This document shows positions 17,040-23,982 of a stretch of DNA of 64,000 bases, piece by piece (position 1 is the first letter of the stretch; every line of letters starts with the position of its first letter). A model generated the notes under the pieces. That model did no database searches. It saw nothing but the letters and a program-made list of their open reading frames with translations, and was not told the origin of the DNA. The translations under genes were made by a program, and so were the position numbers. The stretch comes from an uncultured Pelagibacteraceae bacterium. Lineage in GTDB: Bacteria > Pseudomonadota > Alphaproteobacteria > Pelagibacterales > Pelagibacteraceae. Location of the stretch: contig CACKHN010000006.1 in assembly GCA_902599995.1 (NCBI GenBank), forward strand, positions 1 to 64,000. Reading direction: 5' to 3'.

Positions 17040-17057
17040 CTTGCTTAACAAAGGAGG
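17040..17057 (+). promoter_or_regulatory. ROSE-like RNA thermometer masking the hsp20 Shine-Dalgarno
   Basis: CUUGCUU at 17040-17046 can pair with the Shine-Dalgarno AAGGAG at 17051-17056 across a 4-nt loop (AACA). The pairs are C40-G56, U41-A55, U42-G54, C44-G53, U45-A52 and U46-A51, with G43 unpaired (last two digits given). This is exactly the ROSE signature, UYGCU facing AGGA with a bulged G. The ATG of hsp20 is at 17063. ROSE elements control small heat-shock genes in alpha- and gammaproteobacteria by melting on heating. Thermosensing here is inferred. Confidence 0.72.
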
Positions 17058-17062
17058 ATATA

Positions 17063-17509
17063 ATGACAAGTAAGGATTTATCTATATTTAACTCACTAAG
17101 ACCGTTTTCAATTGGTTTTGACGATATGTTTGACCAATTTGAAAATATGTTAGGTAATGGGAATTTGACAATGCAGTCAAATTATCCGCCCTACAATATT
17201 CGAAAAACCGATAAAGACAAATATGCAATTGAGGTTGCATTAGCTGGCTTTAACAAAAAGGATGTTGAGGTTGAGTTTGAGGATAACTTATTAACAGTTA
17301 GAACTAAACAAGTTAATAAATCTGAGAACAGTGATGTTGATGGAGAAATCATTCACAAAGGTATTTCTCAAAGACAATTTGCAAGATCATTCACTATTGC
17401 TGATGACGTAAAAGTAAATGGTGCTGAGCTTAAAGATGGTCTTTTAACAATATCTTGTGAAAGAATTATTCCGGAGCATAAAAAGAAAAAACTTATAGAA
17501 ATTAAATAA
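17063..17509 (+). CDS. Small heat-shock protein Hsp20/IbpA family
   Basis: ATP-independent holdase chaperone of 148 residues. The N-terminal arm (SIFNSLRPFSIGFDDMFDQFENML) resembles IbpA/HspH-type proteins. The alpha-crystallin domain follows (about 38-135), with YNIRKTDKDKYAIEVALAGF and the conserved GLLTI motif near the end of the domain. The C-terminal IPEHKKKKLIEIK takes the position of the usual I-x-I tail. A strong AGGAGG precedes the ATG by 6 nt but is predicted to be masked by a ROSE-like hairpin. A putative RpoH promoter and a strong terminator make it a single-gene heat-shock unit. Confidence 0.93.
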   Translation: MTSKDLSIFNSLRPFSIGFDDMFDQFENMLGNGNLTMQSNYPPYNIRKTDKDKYAIEVALAGFNKKDVEVEFEDNLLTVRTKQVNKSENSDVDGEIIHKGISQRQFARSFTIADDVKVNGAELKDGLLTISCERIIPEHKKKKLIEIK

Positions 17510-17520
17510 GTTTAACCTTG

Positions 17521-17550
17521 CTTGCGGGGATTTTTATCCTCGCAAGTTTG
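17521..17550. terminator. Terminator between hsp20 and the converging lipoprotein gene
   Basis: CTTGCGGGGA at 17521-17530 pairs with TCCTCGCAAG at 17537-17546 (ten pairs, one G-U) around a 6-nt T-rich loop, followed by TTTG. The stem starts 12 bp after the hsp20 stop and ends just before the stop of the minus-strand gene. The T-tract is short, so termination may be imperfect, but the stem is one of the strongest in the window. Confidence 0.75.
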
Positions 17551-17552
17551 AT

Positions 17553-17858
17553 TTAAAAACAGCCGTTAGATACAAAACCAACTACAATATTTTCTGAATT
17601 AATTTCAAATCTTCTCTCACAGGGTATCAGGTATTTTTTTGTGTTGTATACAAACTCAAAATTACCTTTTGCATTTGTAAAATCCTCATCAGGTTTTCCT
17701 AATTCCATTTGAAGCTTACTTGCGGATTTTCCAATAAACTCACTTAATTTTTCGTTTTCTTTTTCCACGATAGCATCTGTCTTTTCCTTGACTGTTTGAC
17801 AACTGGCAACCAAGAAACACAAGATCATTAGGGTAAAGATGAATTTAAATTTATACAT
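17553..17858 (-). CDS. Small putative lipoprotein, hypothetical
   Basis: A 101-residue protein with a lipoprotein signal: basic N-terminus, hydrophobic core and lipobox LVASC with Cys20. The mature part starts with a charged helix (EKTDAIVEKENEKLSEFIG), then SKLQMELGKPDEDF, recalling the short LG-x-P-D turn of SmpA/BamE-like folds, and ends with two cysteines (IPCERRFEI and NGC) that could form a disulfide. It is a single gene that shares a terminator with hsp20. Probably an envelope protein, function unknown. Confidence 0.7.
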   Translation of the reverse strand: MYKFKFIFTLMILCFLVASCQTVKEKTDAIVEKENEKLSEFIGKSASKLQMELGKPDEDFTNAKGNFEFVYNTKKYLIPCERRFEINSENIVVGFVSNGCF

Positions 17859-17983
17859 AAGTTATTTTTAAAACCTAATTATGGCATAAATATAAACTTC
17901 TCAGTTGAATGTTGTGAATAAATAAAGGTTTATTAAGGAAATAACTTATAGAATCAAATAAATCTCTATTATTAGGAGGACAA

Positions 17984-19294
17984 ATGCTTGACAATTATTT
18001 TAATTATAAAAAACACAAAACTGATTTTAAAACTGAAGTAATAGCTGGGACTACAACGTTTTTGACCATGGCATACATAATGTTTTTAAATCCATTTATT
18101 TTATCGGGAGAATTTGCTGGACCAGAAAAAGGTTTTTTTGATTTCGGTGCAGTCTATACTGCAACAATATTAGCAACCGCATTAGCTTGTTTCATAATGG
18201 CTTTTTATGGAAAAACTTGGCCAATAGGGCTTGCGCCAGGGATGGGGATAAACGCCTTCGTAGCTTTTGGAGTTTGTGCAGGTATGGGATATACGCCGCA
18301 AGAGGCTTTAGGTGCAGTCTTGGTTGCAGGTGTATTGTTTTTAATTATATCTCTAACCCCAATCAGAGCTTGGTTAATTAATTCTATACCAAAAAGTCTA
18401 AAATTAGGAATAGGAGCTGGCATAGGATTATTTCTTGCAATAATTGGTCTTCAAATAATGGAAGTCGTTGTAGATAATCCTGTAACTTTAGTTCAGTTGG
18501 GTAATTTAGGTGATCCTTTAGTTCTTTTAGGATGTGCAACTTTCATAGCAATTATTGTTTTAGATAAAATGAATGTTAAAGGAAATATTATTATTGGTAT
18601 TTTGGCATTCAGTATAATTGCATGGGCAACTGGCCTTGCAAAATTTAATGGAATTGCAAGTGCACCTCCTTCAATGACATATCTTTTTGAATTTGATTTA
18701 TCTGCTGCAATGACAGCAGGAATGTCTACAGTAATATTTACATTATTGTTTATTGATTTTTTTGATACTGCTGGAACTTTAACTTCAGTTGCTAATGTAG
18801 CTGGAAAAGTTAGTAAAGATGGAAAAGTTAAGGATATTAACAAAGCAATGCTATCAGACAGTGTCGGAACAGTTGCTGGAGCGATGATGGGAACAACAAC
18901 TGTAACAAGTTATGTAGAGTCAGGTGCTGGTGTCAAAGCTGGTGGAAAGACAGGAATGACATCTTTAGTAATTGGTGTGTTGTTCTTGGCATGTATATTT
19001 TTCGCTCCGCTTGCAACTAGTCTTCCTAAACAAATTGATGGTGCTGCTTTGCTATTTGTATCTGTTCTTTTTATTAGAAATATTACAGACATAGAGTGGA
19101 ACGATATTTCAGAGTCAGCTCCAGCAATACTTGCAATGATAGCTATGCCATTAACTTATAGTATTAGTAATGGAATTGCCTTGGCATTTGTTTCTTATGC
19201 TTTGATTAAAATATTTACTGGAAAATTTGAGAGCACTTCTCCAGCAATATGGGTAATTGCTATTTTAAGTGTTGTGAGTTTTGCAGTTAGTTAA
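17984..19294 (+). CDS. NCS2-family purine (adenine/guanine/hypoxanthine) permease
   Basis: A 436-residue polytopic transporter of the AzgA/NCS2 group. The N-terminus FKTEVIAGTTTFLTMAYIMFLNP is the family hallmark, followed by GLAPGMGINAFVAFGVC. The C-terminal half contains FFDTAGTLTSVANVAG and TTTVTSYVESGAGVKAGGKTG, both typical substrate-site segments of AzgA-like purine permeases. About 12-14 membrane segments are expected. A strong AGGAGG lies 6 nt before the ATG. The convergent neighbour is a purine phosphoribosyltransferase, consistent with salvage. The 125-bp leader shows no convincing purine riboswitch. Confidence 0.9.
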   Translation: MLDNYFNYKKHKTDFKTEVIAGTTTFLTMAYIMFLNPFILSGEFAGPEKGFFDFGAVYTATILATALACFIMAFYGKTWPIGLAPGMGINAFVAFGVCAGMGYTPQEALGAVLVAGVLFLIISLTPIRAWLINSIPKSLKLGIGAGIGLFLAIIGLQIMEVVVDNPVTLVQLGNLGDPLVLLGCATFIAIIVLDKMNVKGNIIIGILAFSIIAWATGLAKFNGIASAPPSMTYLFEFDLSAAMTAGMSTVIFTLLFIDFFDTAGTLTSVANVAGKVSKDGKVKDINKAMLSDSVGTVAGAMMGTTTVTSYVESGAGVKAGGKTGMTSLVIGVLFLACIFFAPLATSLPKQIDGAALLFVSVLFIRNITDIEWNDISESAPAILAMIAMPLTYSISNGIALAFVSYALIKIFTGKFESTSPAIWVIAILSVVSFAVS

Positions 19295-19302
19295 ATTAAA
19301 TT

Positions 19303-19331
19303 AAACAGGGCTAGAAAATCTAGCCCTGTTT
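19303..19331. terminator. Strong bidirectional terminator
   Basis: AAACAGGGCTAGA at 19303-19315 pairs perfectly with TCTAGCCCTGTTT at 19319-19331 (13 bp) around an AAA loop. A T-rich segment follows on the plus strand and A/T-rich sequence lies on the other side, so it can serve both the permease (plus) and the phosphoribosyltransferase (minus), whose stop codon is 2 bp away. Confidence 0.9.
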
Positions 19332-19332
19332 G

Positions 19333-19851
19333 TTAATTTCTTTTTTTAATTTCATCAATAGATAATTCCTCATAATGCTCAGTTGGTTGTACTATCCAGG
19401 GATCAGACTCTAGTCTAACAGAGCAAAAATCAGGTTCAAATGCTGAAGATTTTTTTTTCCACAGACATGCTGTTTTAACTTCTTTAATAAAATCTCTAGT
19501 TTGTGGATAATTTTTAAGCCACTCGATACTCTTATTTAAAGTTAATCCAGTATCAGAAAGATCATCTATTAATAATACTCTTTGAAAATCTTTATTATCA
19601 GCTAAAGAACTAATTTCTCTAGCAAACATTAGTTGTCCTTGTTGATCCTCAATTCCTTTTCCTGAATAACTTTGAATGACAATATAGGCTATTGGTAATT
19701 TTAGTATTCGTGAAAGAATATCTAATATTGGTGCTGCACCCCTCATAATCCCCACTAGAACAGTTGGATTATATTCTTTATGAATTTGTATTGCCAATTT
19801 CTCAACTATTTTTGTATATTCTTCAAAGGAGACAATTAATTTATCGGCCAT
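19333..19851 (-). CDS. Purine phosphoribosyltransferase (Gpt/xanthine-type)
   Basis: Type I phosphoribosyltransferase converting a free purine base and PRPP to a nucleotide. The PRPP loop is VLLIDDLSDTG, about residues 92-102 from this start, and the earlier VGIMRGAAPILDILSRIL is the conserved substrate-side segment of Gpt-like enzymes. I chose the ATG giving MADKLIVSFEEY because it aligns with the Gpt N-terminus; an ATG 15 bp upstream (19866) adds MIVNF. The adjacent purine permease supports base salvage. Guanine, xanthine or hypoxanthine preference cannot be read here. Confidence 0.85.
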   Translation of the reverse strand: MADKLIVSFEEYTKIVEKLAIQIHKEYNPTVLVGIMRGAAPILDILSRILKLPIAYIVIQSYSGKGIEDQQGQLMFAREISSLADNKDFQRVLLIDDLSDTGLTLNKSIEWLKNYPQTRDFIKEVKTACLWKKKSSAFEPDFCSVRLESDPWIVQPTEHYEELSIDEIKKRN

Positions 19852-19894
19852 GAAATTTACTATCATAACTTAAATAATTTAAAAAGGAGAAATC

Positions 19895-20191
19895 ATGAAA
19901 GCTTATTGGATAAGTATTTATAAAAAAGTTGAAAATAAAGATAATTTAAAAAAATATGCTGAAGTAGTTACTCCAATAATTAGAAGTTTTGGGGGTACTC
20001 CCTTAGTAAGAGGAGGAAAACACATTACTTATGATGGAGATGATTTTGTGAGGACTGTTATCTGGGAATTTCCAAGTTATGAAAAAGCAATAGAGTGTCA
20101 CAATTCAAAAGAATATTTGAAAGGTTGGAATATTGCAAAAAATACAACCACTAGACATATGCAAATAGTAGAGGGTTTTAGTACTGAATAG
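19895..20191 (+). CDS. DUF1330 domain protein
   Basis: A 98-residue protein that is a single DUF1330 dimeric alpha/beta-barrel domain: MKAYWISIYKKVENKDNLKKYAE at the start, then RGGKHITYDGDDFVRTVIWEFPSYEKAIECHNSKEY, the family's signature region. A good AAAGGAG lies about 6 nt before the ATG. The fold is shared with small monooxygenase-like and stress proteins, but the activity of DUF1330 is unknown. The last 14 bp overlap the convergent glycosylase gene. Confidence 0.88.
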   Translation: MKAYWISIYKKVENKDNLKKYAEVVTPIIRSFGGTPLVRGGKHITYDGDDFVRTVIWEFPSYEKAIECHNSKEYLKGWNIAKNTTTRHMQIVEGFSTE

Positions 20192-20828
20192 GTTCGGGAT
20201 CTATACTTCTCCATAAATACCAGGTTGCAACTGAGCAGTAAGGTGAAAATTTTTTATTTAATAGTTTTACATAATTTTCTGGTGGCAAATATTTCTTGTT
20301 ATAATTTTTTGAGATAGCCCTTAAAAGACCAATATCTTGAACAGGCCAAATGTTAGGTCTATTATAAGTAAACAACAAAATCATTTCTGCAGACCACCTT
20401 CCAATTTGTCGTAATTTGGATAAGTAAATTATAGCCTCCTCATCGGACATTTTGGGTATAAGTTTTGGATTAAATGTTTTTTCAATCACTTGTTTTGCTA
20501 AACTTTTAATACCTTTTACTTTTTGCCTACTAAGGCCACAACTTTTTAATTGATTAATTGTTAATTTATTAACTATTTTAGCATTAATTTTATTTTTACA
20601 TTTTTTTTTAAATTTTAAAAAAACTGCATTAGCTGCTGCTACACTAATTTGTTGGCCAATTATACTTTTACATAATGAGAAAAAAACATCTTTTCTGGAA
20701 GTTAAGATCGTCTCTGAAGGAGATTTATACTTTTTTATTAAAGCAGACATTGTTTTATCTTTATTAGATAAATATTTTTTTGCTGTGTTCCAATATCTTG
20801 GAGAATTACTCATGTCGTGAAGCTGCAA
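20178..20828 (-). CDS. DNA-3-methyladenine glycosylase II (AlkA-type HhH-GPD)
   Basis: Base-excision repair glycosylase of 216 residues. It has IIGQQISVAAANAVFLKF (56-73), the helix-hairpin-helix LRQIGRWSAEMILLF (139-153), and the catalytic aspartate Asp165 in WPVQDIGLLRAI. There are no C-terminal cysteines for an iron-sulfur cluster, which favours the AlkA/MAG group over EndoIII/MutY. The start overlaps the end of the EamA gene by 23 bp; Met6 at 20813 is an alternative start. It is probably co-transcribed behind the EamA gene. Confidence 0.88.
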   Translation of the reverse strand: MQLHDMSNSPRYWNTAKKYLSNKDKTMSALIKKYKSPSETILTSRKDVFFSLCKSIIGQQISVAAANAVFLKFKKKCKNKINAKIVNKLTINQLKSCGLSRQKVKGIKSLAKQVIEKTFNPKLIPKMSDEEAIIYLSKLRQIGRWSAEMILLFTYNRPNIWPVQDIGLLRAISKNYNKKYLPPENYVKLLNKKFSPYCSVATWYLWRSIDPEPIQY

Positions 20829-21687
20829 GGCGTTTTTTTAAAGTCATTTCTCTTTTAAATATTATAAATGAAGATATAATTACTAATAAAGCACCCAATA
20901 ATGTTTTAATCGTCGGAACTTCACTCCATATAAAATACCCAAATATTATAGCGAAGACTAGTGCCAAATATTTCAATGGTGTTACTAAACTTACTTCAGA
21001 GTATTTATAAGATTGAGAAAGCCATAAATTTGCAAGACCTCCTAAAATTCCAACCATAGATAATAAAAAAAGATCTGTAATATTGGGCATTACCCAGCCA
21101 TGAAATAATGAAAAAAGACCTAATACTGCGATTGAAAAAGAGAAGAAAAAACTTATCAGCCATACAGGTTCTGTTGTAGATAGTTTTCTTATTGCAATAG
21201 CAACATATGACAAACCTAAACAAAAAATAATGGGATAGATATAGTAAAAATTTAAAGAACTAAAACCTGGCTCAGTAATTACAATTATACCCACAAAACC
21301 TACAATGACAGCTAGCCACCTATATAAACCAACTTTTTCGTTCAATAAAAATATTGAAAAAATTGTTGTAAACACTGGAGCAGCAAAAGTGATACTTACC
21401 ACTGTTGCTAATGGTAAATTCCTCAAAGCTATAAAGATTGAAACTAATGCAATCAAGCCAGCTAAACACCTTTTAAAATGAAGATATGGCCTTGATGTTT
21501 TATAAAAATCTGAAAACCTATCTTTAGGAATTAGAAATAAAAGCGGAATTATTCCACAAAAACCTCTAAAAAATAATACTTGTCCAACAGGATATGCCTC
21601 TGACCACTTTACCAATACATCCATTAATGAAAAAGCACAGACTGAAATGAACATGTAAAAAAAGCCTAATTGATTTTTTGATAGCAT
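20806..21687 (-). CDS. EamA/DMT-family transporter
   Basis: A 293-residue inner-membrane protein with ten predicted helices forming two EamA repeats. The first repeat contains VLFFRGFCGIIPLL and LPLATVVSITFAAPVFTTIFSIFLLNEKVG, the second SLVTPLKYLALVFAIIFGYFIWSEVPTIKTLLGALLVI; both carry the family's LxExxxxxxxxG pattern. DMT transporters export or import metabolites, and the substrate cannot be predicted. The start is 34 bp from the divergent msrA, so a shared promoter region is likely. Confidence 0.88.
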   Translation of the reverse strand: MLSKNQLGFFYMFISVCAFSLMDVLVKWSEAYPVGQVLFFRGFCGIIPLLFLIPKDRFSDFYKTSRPYLHFKRCLAGLIALVSIFIALRNLPLATVVSITFAAPVFTTIFSIFLLNEKVGLYRWLAVIVGFVGIIVITEPGFSSLNFYYIYPIIFCLGLSYVAIAIRKLSTTEPVWLISFFFSFSIAVLGLFSLFHGWVMPNITDLFLLSMVGILGGLANLWLSQSYKYSEVSLVTPLKYLALVFAIIFGYFIWSEVPTIKTLLGALLVIISSFIIFKREMTLKKRLAASRHE

Positions 21688-21721
21688 GAGGATAACTTTA
21701 AATTAATTAACTTATTTATCA

Positions 21722-22165
21722 ATGGAAATAGCAATTTTAGGTTTAGGATGTTTTTGGGGACCAGAAATCAAGTTTAGTAAACTTGATGGAATTATAAAAA
21801 CTGAAGTTGGATATTGTGGGGGTAACAATGCAGAAACTAATTACAAAGAAGTGTGCTCTGGAACAACGAACCATGCAGAAGTTGTTAAACTAGATTTTGA
21901 TCCAAAAATCATCTCTTATGAAAAAATCCTTCAATACTTTTTTGAAATTCATGATCCAACAACACTTAATTCTCAAGGGCCAGATCTTGGAACACAATAT
22001 AGAAGTGAAATTTTTTATTTAAATGATAATCAAAAAACAACTGCAGAAAATATTATAAAAAAGGAGAATGAAAAGCTTTCAGGGAAAGTAGTAACTAAAC
22101 TTTCACAAGTAAAAAACTATTGTGTAGCTGAAGAATACCATCAGAGATATTTAGAAAAAAGATAA
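21722..22165 (+). CDS. msrA: Peptide-methionine (S)-S-oxide reductase MsrA
   Basis: Repairs methionine-S-sulfoxide in proteins. The active-site GCFWGPE is at residues 9-15 with nucleophile Cys10, preceded by AILGLG. VGYCGG and the substrate-binding EIHDPTTLNSQGPDLGTQYRS are intact. At 147 residues it is a short, cytoplasmic form. A C-terminal Cys (NYCVAEEYHQRYL) could act as the resolving thiol. It is first of a four-gene run (msrA, sulfurtransferase, RND adaptor, RND pump) with spacers of 1-7 bp. No msrB is present in the window. Confidence 0.93.
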   Translation: MEIAILGLGCFWGPEIKFSKLDGIIKTEVGYCGGNNAETNYKEVCSGTTNHAEVVKLDFDPKIISYEKILQYFFEIHDPTTLNSQGPDLGTQYRSEIFYLNDNQKTTAENIIKKENEKLSGKVVTKLSQVKNYCVAEEYHQRYLEKR

Positions 22166-22166
22166 A

Positions 22167-22979
22167 ATGTCTTTAGTGAATGCAGATTGGTTAGAAAAAA
22201 ATATTAATAAAGTAAAAGTTATTGATTGCTCCTGGCATATGCCAGCTGAGAGTAGAGATCCAAAGGAAGAATTCAAAAAAGAACATATTCCAAATGCAGT
22301 TTTTTTTGACTTAGATAAAAATTCTAGAAGTAATACAGACCTTCCACACATGCTCCCAACTTTAAATGAATGGAATAAAATAGTTTCTAATTTAGGAATT
22401 TCAAAAGATGAACGAATAATTATTTATGATAATTCAGATGTAATAAGTTCTTGTAGATGTTGGTATAATTTTATTTATTTTGGTCATCATCCAAAGCTTG
22501 TTAGTGTACTAGATGGTGGATTTAGAAAATGGAAACAAGAAAAAAAACAGACATCAAGTGAAATAATTGAATTTTCAAAAACTAACTATTTAGGGAAAGA
22601 ATTAAGTTCTCTGGTAAAGGATAAATACAAAATTGATACTAATATTTCTAAGAAAGAATTCATTGTTGTTGATGCAAGAAGTAAAGATAGATTTGAGGGA
22701 AAAGTTCCTGATCCAAGGAAAAACGTTAAAAGTGGATCTATACCCAATTCTATTTGTTTGCCCTTTTTAAAAGTTATAAACGAAGATTATACATTTAAAA
22801 ATGCAGATGAATTAAGAAGTTTATTTGAAATTACAATAAGGAATTCAACAGATAAACTTGTCTTTTCATGTGGCTCAGGTGTCACCGCATGTGTTTTAGC
22901 CCTTGCATATTCTTTAGTAAACACTAATTATCTGCCTGTAATATATGATGGCTCATGGGCTGAATACGGCAAACTTTAA
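22167..22979 (+). CDS. sseA: Rhodanese-type sulfurtransferase (3-mercaptopyruvate sulfurtransferase-like)
   Basis: A tandem rhodanese of 270 residues. The N-terminal inactive domain starts VNADWLEKNINKVKVIDCSWHMP, and the C-terminal domain carries the active-site loop CGSGVT with Cys235. This loop matches 3-mercaptopyruvate sulfurtransferase (CGSGVTA) rather than thiosulfate sulfurtransferase (CRKGVTA). It follows msrA by 1 bp, so both are probably co-transcribed. A role in cysteine breakdown and sulfane-sulfur supply is inferred from the family. Confidence 0.9.
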   Translation: MSLVNADWLEKNINKVKVIDCSWHMPAESRDPKEEFKKEHIPNAVFFDLDKNSRSNTDLPHMLPTLNEWNKIVSNLGISKDERIIIYDNSDVISSCRCWYNFIYFGHHPKLVSVLDGGFRKWKQEKKQTSSEIIEFSKTNYLGKELSSLVKDKYKIDTNISKKEFIVVDARSKDRFEGKVPDPRKNVKSGSIPNSICLPFLKVINEDYTFKNADELRSLFEITIRNSTDKLVFSCGSGVTACVLALAYSLVNTNYLPVIYDGSWAEYGKL

Positions 22980-22982
22980 AAT

Positions 22983-23975
22983 ATGAAAAGATCAACAAAA
23001 ATAACAAGTATATTAATCATATTCTTTCTAATTATTGCAACTGTGATTGTTGGAAGAACTATGATTGGAAATCATTTTAAAAAAAAATTTAGTAAAAGGC
23101 CTCCACCAGGAATAATTGTTACAGCTGCTAAAGAAAGAATATTTGAAAATATTATAAGTACCTACGGAACAGCTGCTCCAATTCAAACTCAGTCATTTAA
23201 AATTGAAAAGTATGAAATACTTAAACCGATAAATTATAATAAAAAAGTAAAAAAAGGTGACGTTATTGCTGAACTTAAAAATAGAAAAATTATAGCTCAA
23301 TTTGATGGAACTATTGGAAAAAGAGAATTTTCTGAAGATTTAGAAGTATCAAAATCATCAATTCTTATAAACCTTGAAGATACCAGTTCAATTTATTGTG
23401 ACGTAGATATACCTGAAATATTTGTGCCATTTATTAAAATTGGTTTGCCTGTTGATATAAAGTTCTCTGGATATAAGAAAAAGATTTACAAAGGAAACAT
23501 TGATTCATTTGCAAGTAGAATAAGCGAAGAAACAAGATCTTTAGCTACAAGAATAAAAATGGATAATATCTCAGGTGAAATACTTCCAGGCTCATTTTTA
23601 GAAATATCTATTAAATATAATGTTAGGGAAAATTTGAGCATTCCAGACACAAGTACAATCATAGAAGGTGAAAATGTTTTTATTTATAAAGTTGATAACA
23701 AAAATAAAGCTCTAAAAACAAAAATTACTACTGGAGACAGATACATTGGATTTGTTGAAGTTTTAGCTGGTTTAAATGATGGTGATAAAATTGTTGCTGA
23801 AGGTACAAAAAAAGTAAGACCTAATTTAACCATAAGGCCAATAGAAAAAGGTTCTAAAAAAAAACAAGGTGATTCTAGTTGGAGTAAAAAAGATAAACTT
23901 CAAAAAAAAGAGACCGACACCAGTAAATTAAATTGGTTTAAAAAATTAAATATATTTAAAAAATCTGAAAGCTAA
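22983..23975 (+). CDS. RND efflux periplasmic adaptor (membrane fusion protein)
   Basis: A 330-residue HlyD/AcrA-type adaptor. It has an N-terminal membrane anchor (about 7-27) without a lipobox, a short lipoyl-like half-motif (LKPINYNKKVKKGDVIAELKNRKIIAQFDGTIGKR), a beta-barrel (CDVDIPEIFVPFIKIGLPVDIKF) and a membrane-proximal domain (VEVLAGLNDGDKIVAEGTKKVRP). The alpha-hairpin is very short or absent between the lipoyl halves. The C-terminus is highly charged. It lies 7 bp upstream of the cognate pump and 3 bp after the sulfurtransferase. No TolC-type outer-membrane channel is encoded nearby. Confidence 0.88.
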   Translation: MKRSTKITSILIIFFLIIATVIVGRTMIGNHFKKKFSKRPPPGIIVTAAKERIFENIISTYGTAAPIQTQSFKIEKYEILKPINYNKKVKKGDVIAELKNRKIIAQFDGTIGKREFSEDLEVSKSSILINLEDTSSIYCDVDIPEIFVPFIKIGLPVDIKFSGYKKKIYKGNIDSFASRISEETRSLATRIKMDNISGEILPGSFLEISIKYNVRENLSIPDTSTIIEGENVFIYKVDNKNKALKTKITTGDRYIGFVEVLAGLNDGDKIVAEGTKKVRPNLTIRPIEKGSKKKQGDSSWSKKDKLQKKETDTSKLNWFKKLNIFKKSES

Positions 23976-23982
23976 TTACTAA

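Noticed and set aside
17859-17983. Possible purine riboswitch before the purine permease gene
   Set aside because: The conserved purine-aptamer core and loop-loop segments are not recognisable, and the region shows no stable three-way junction by eye.
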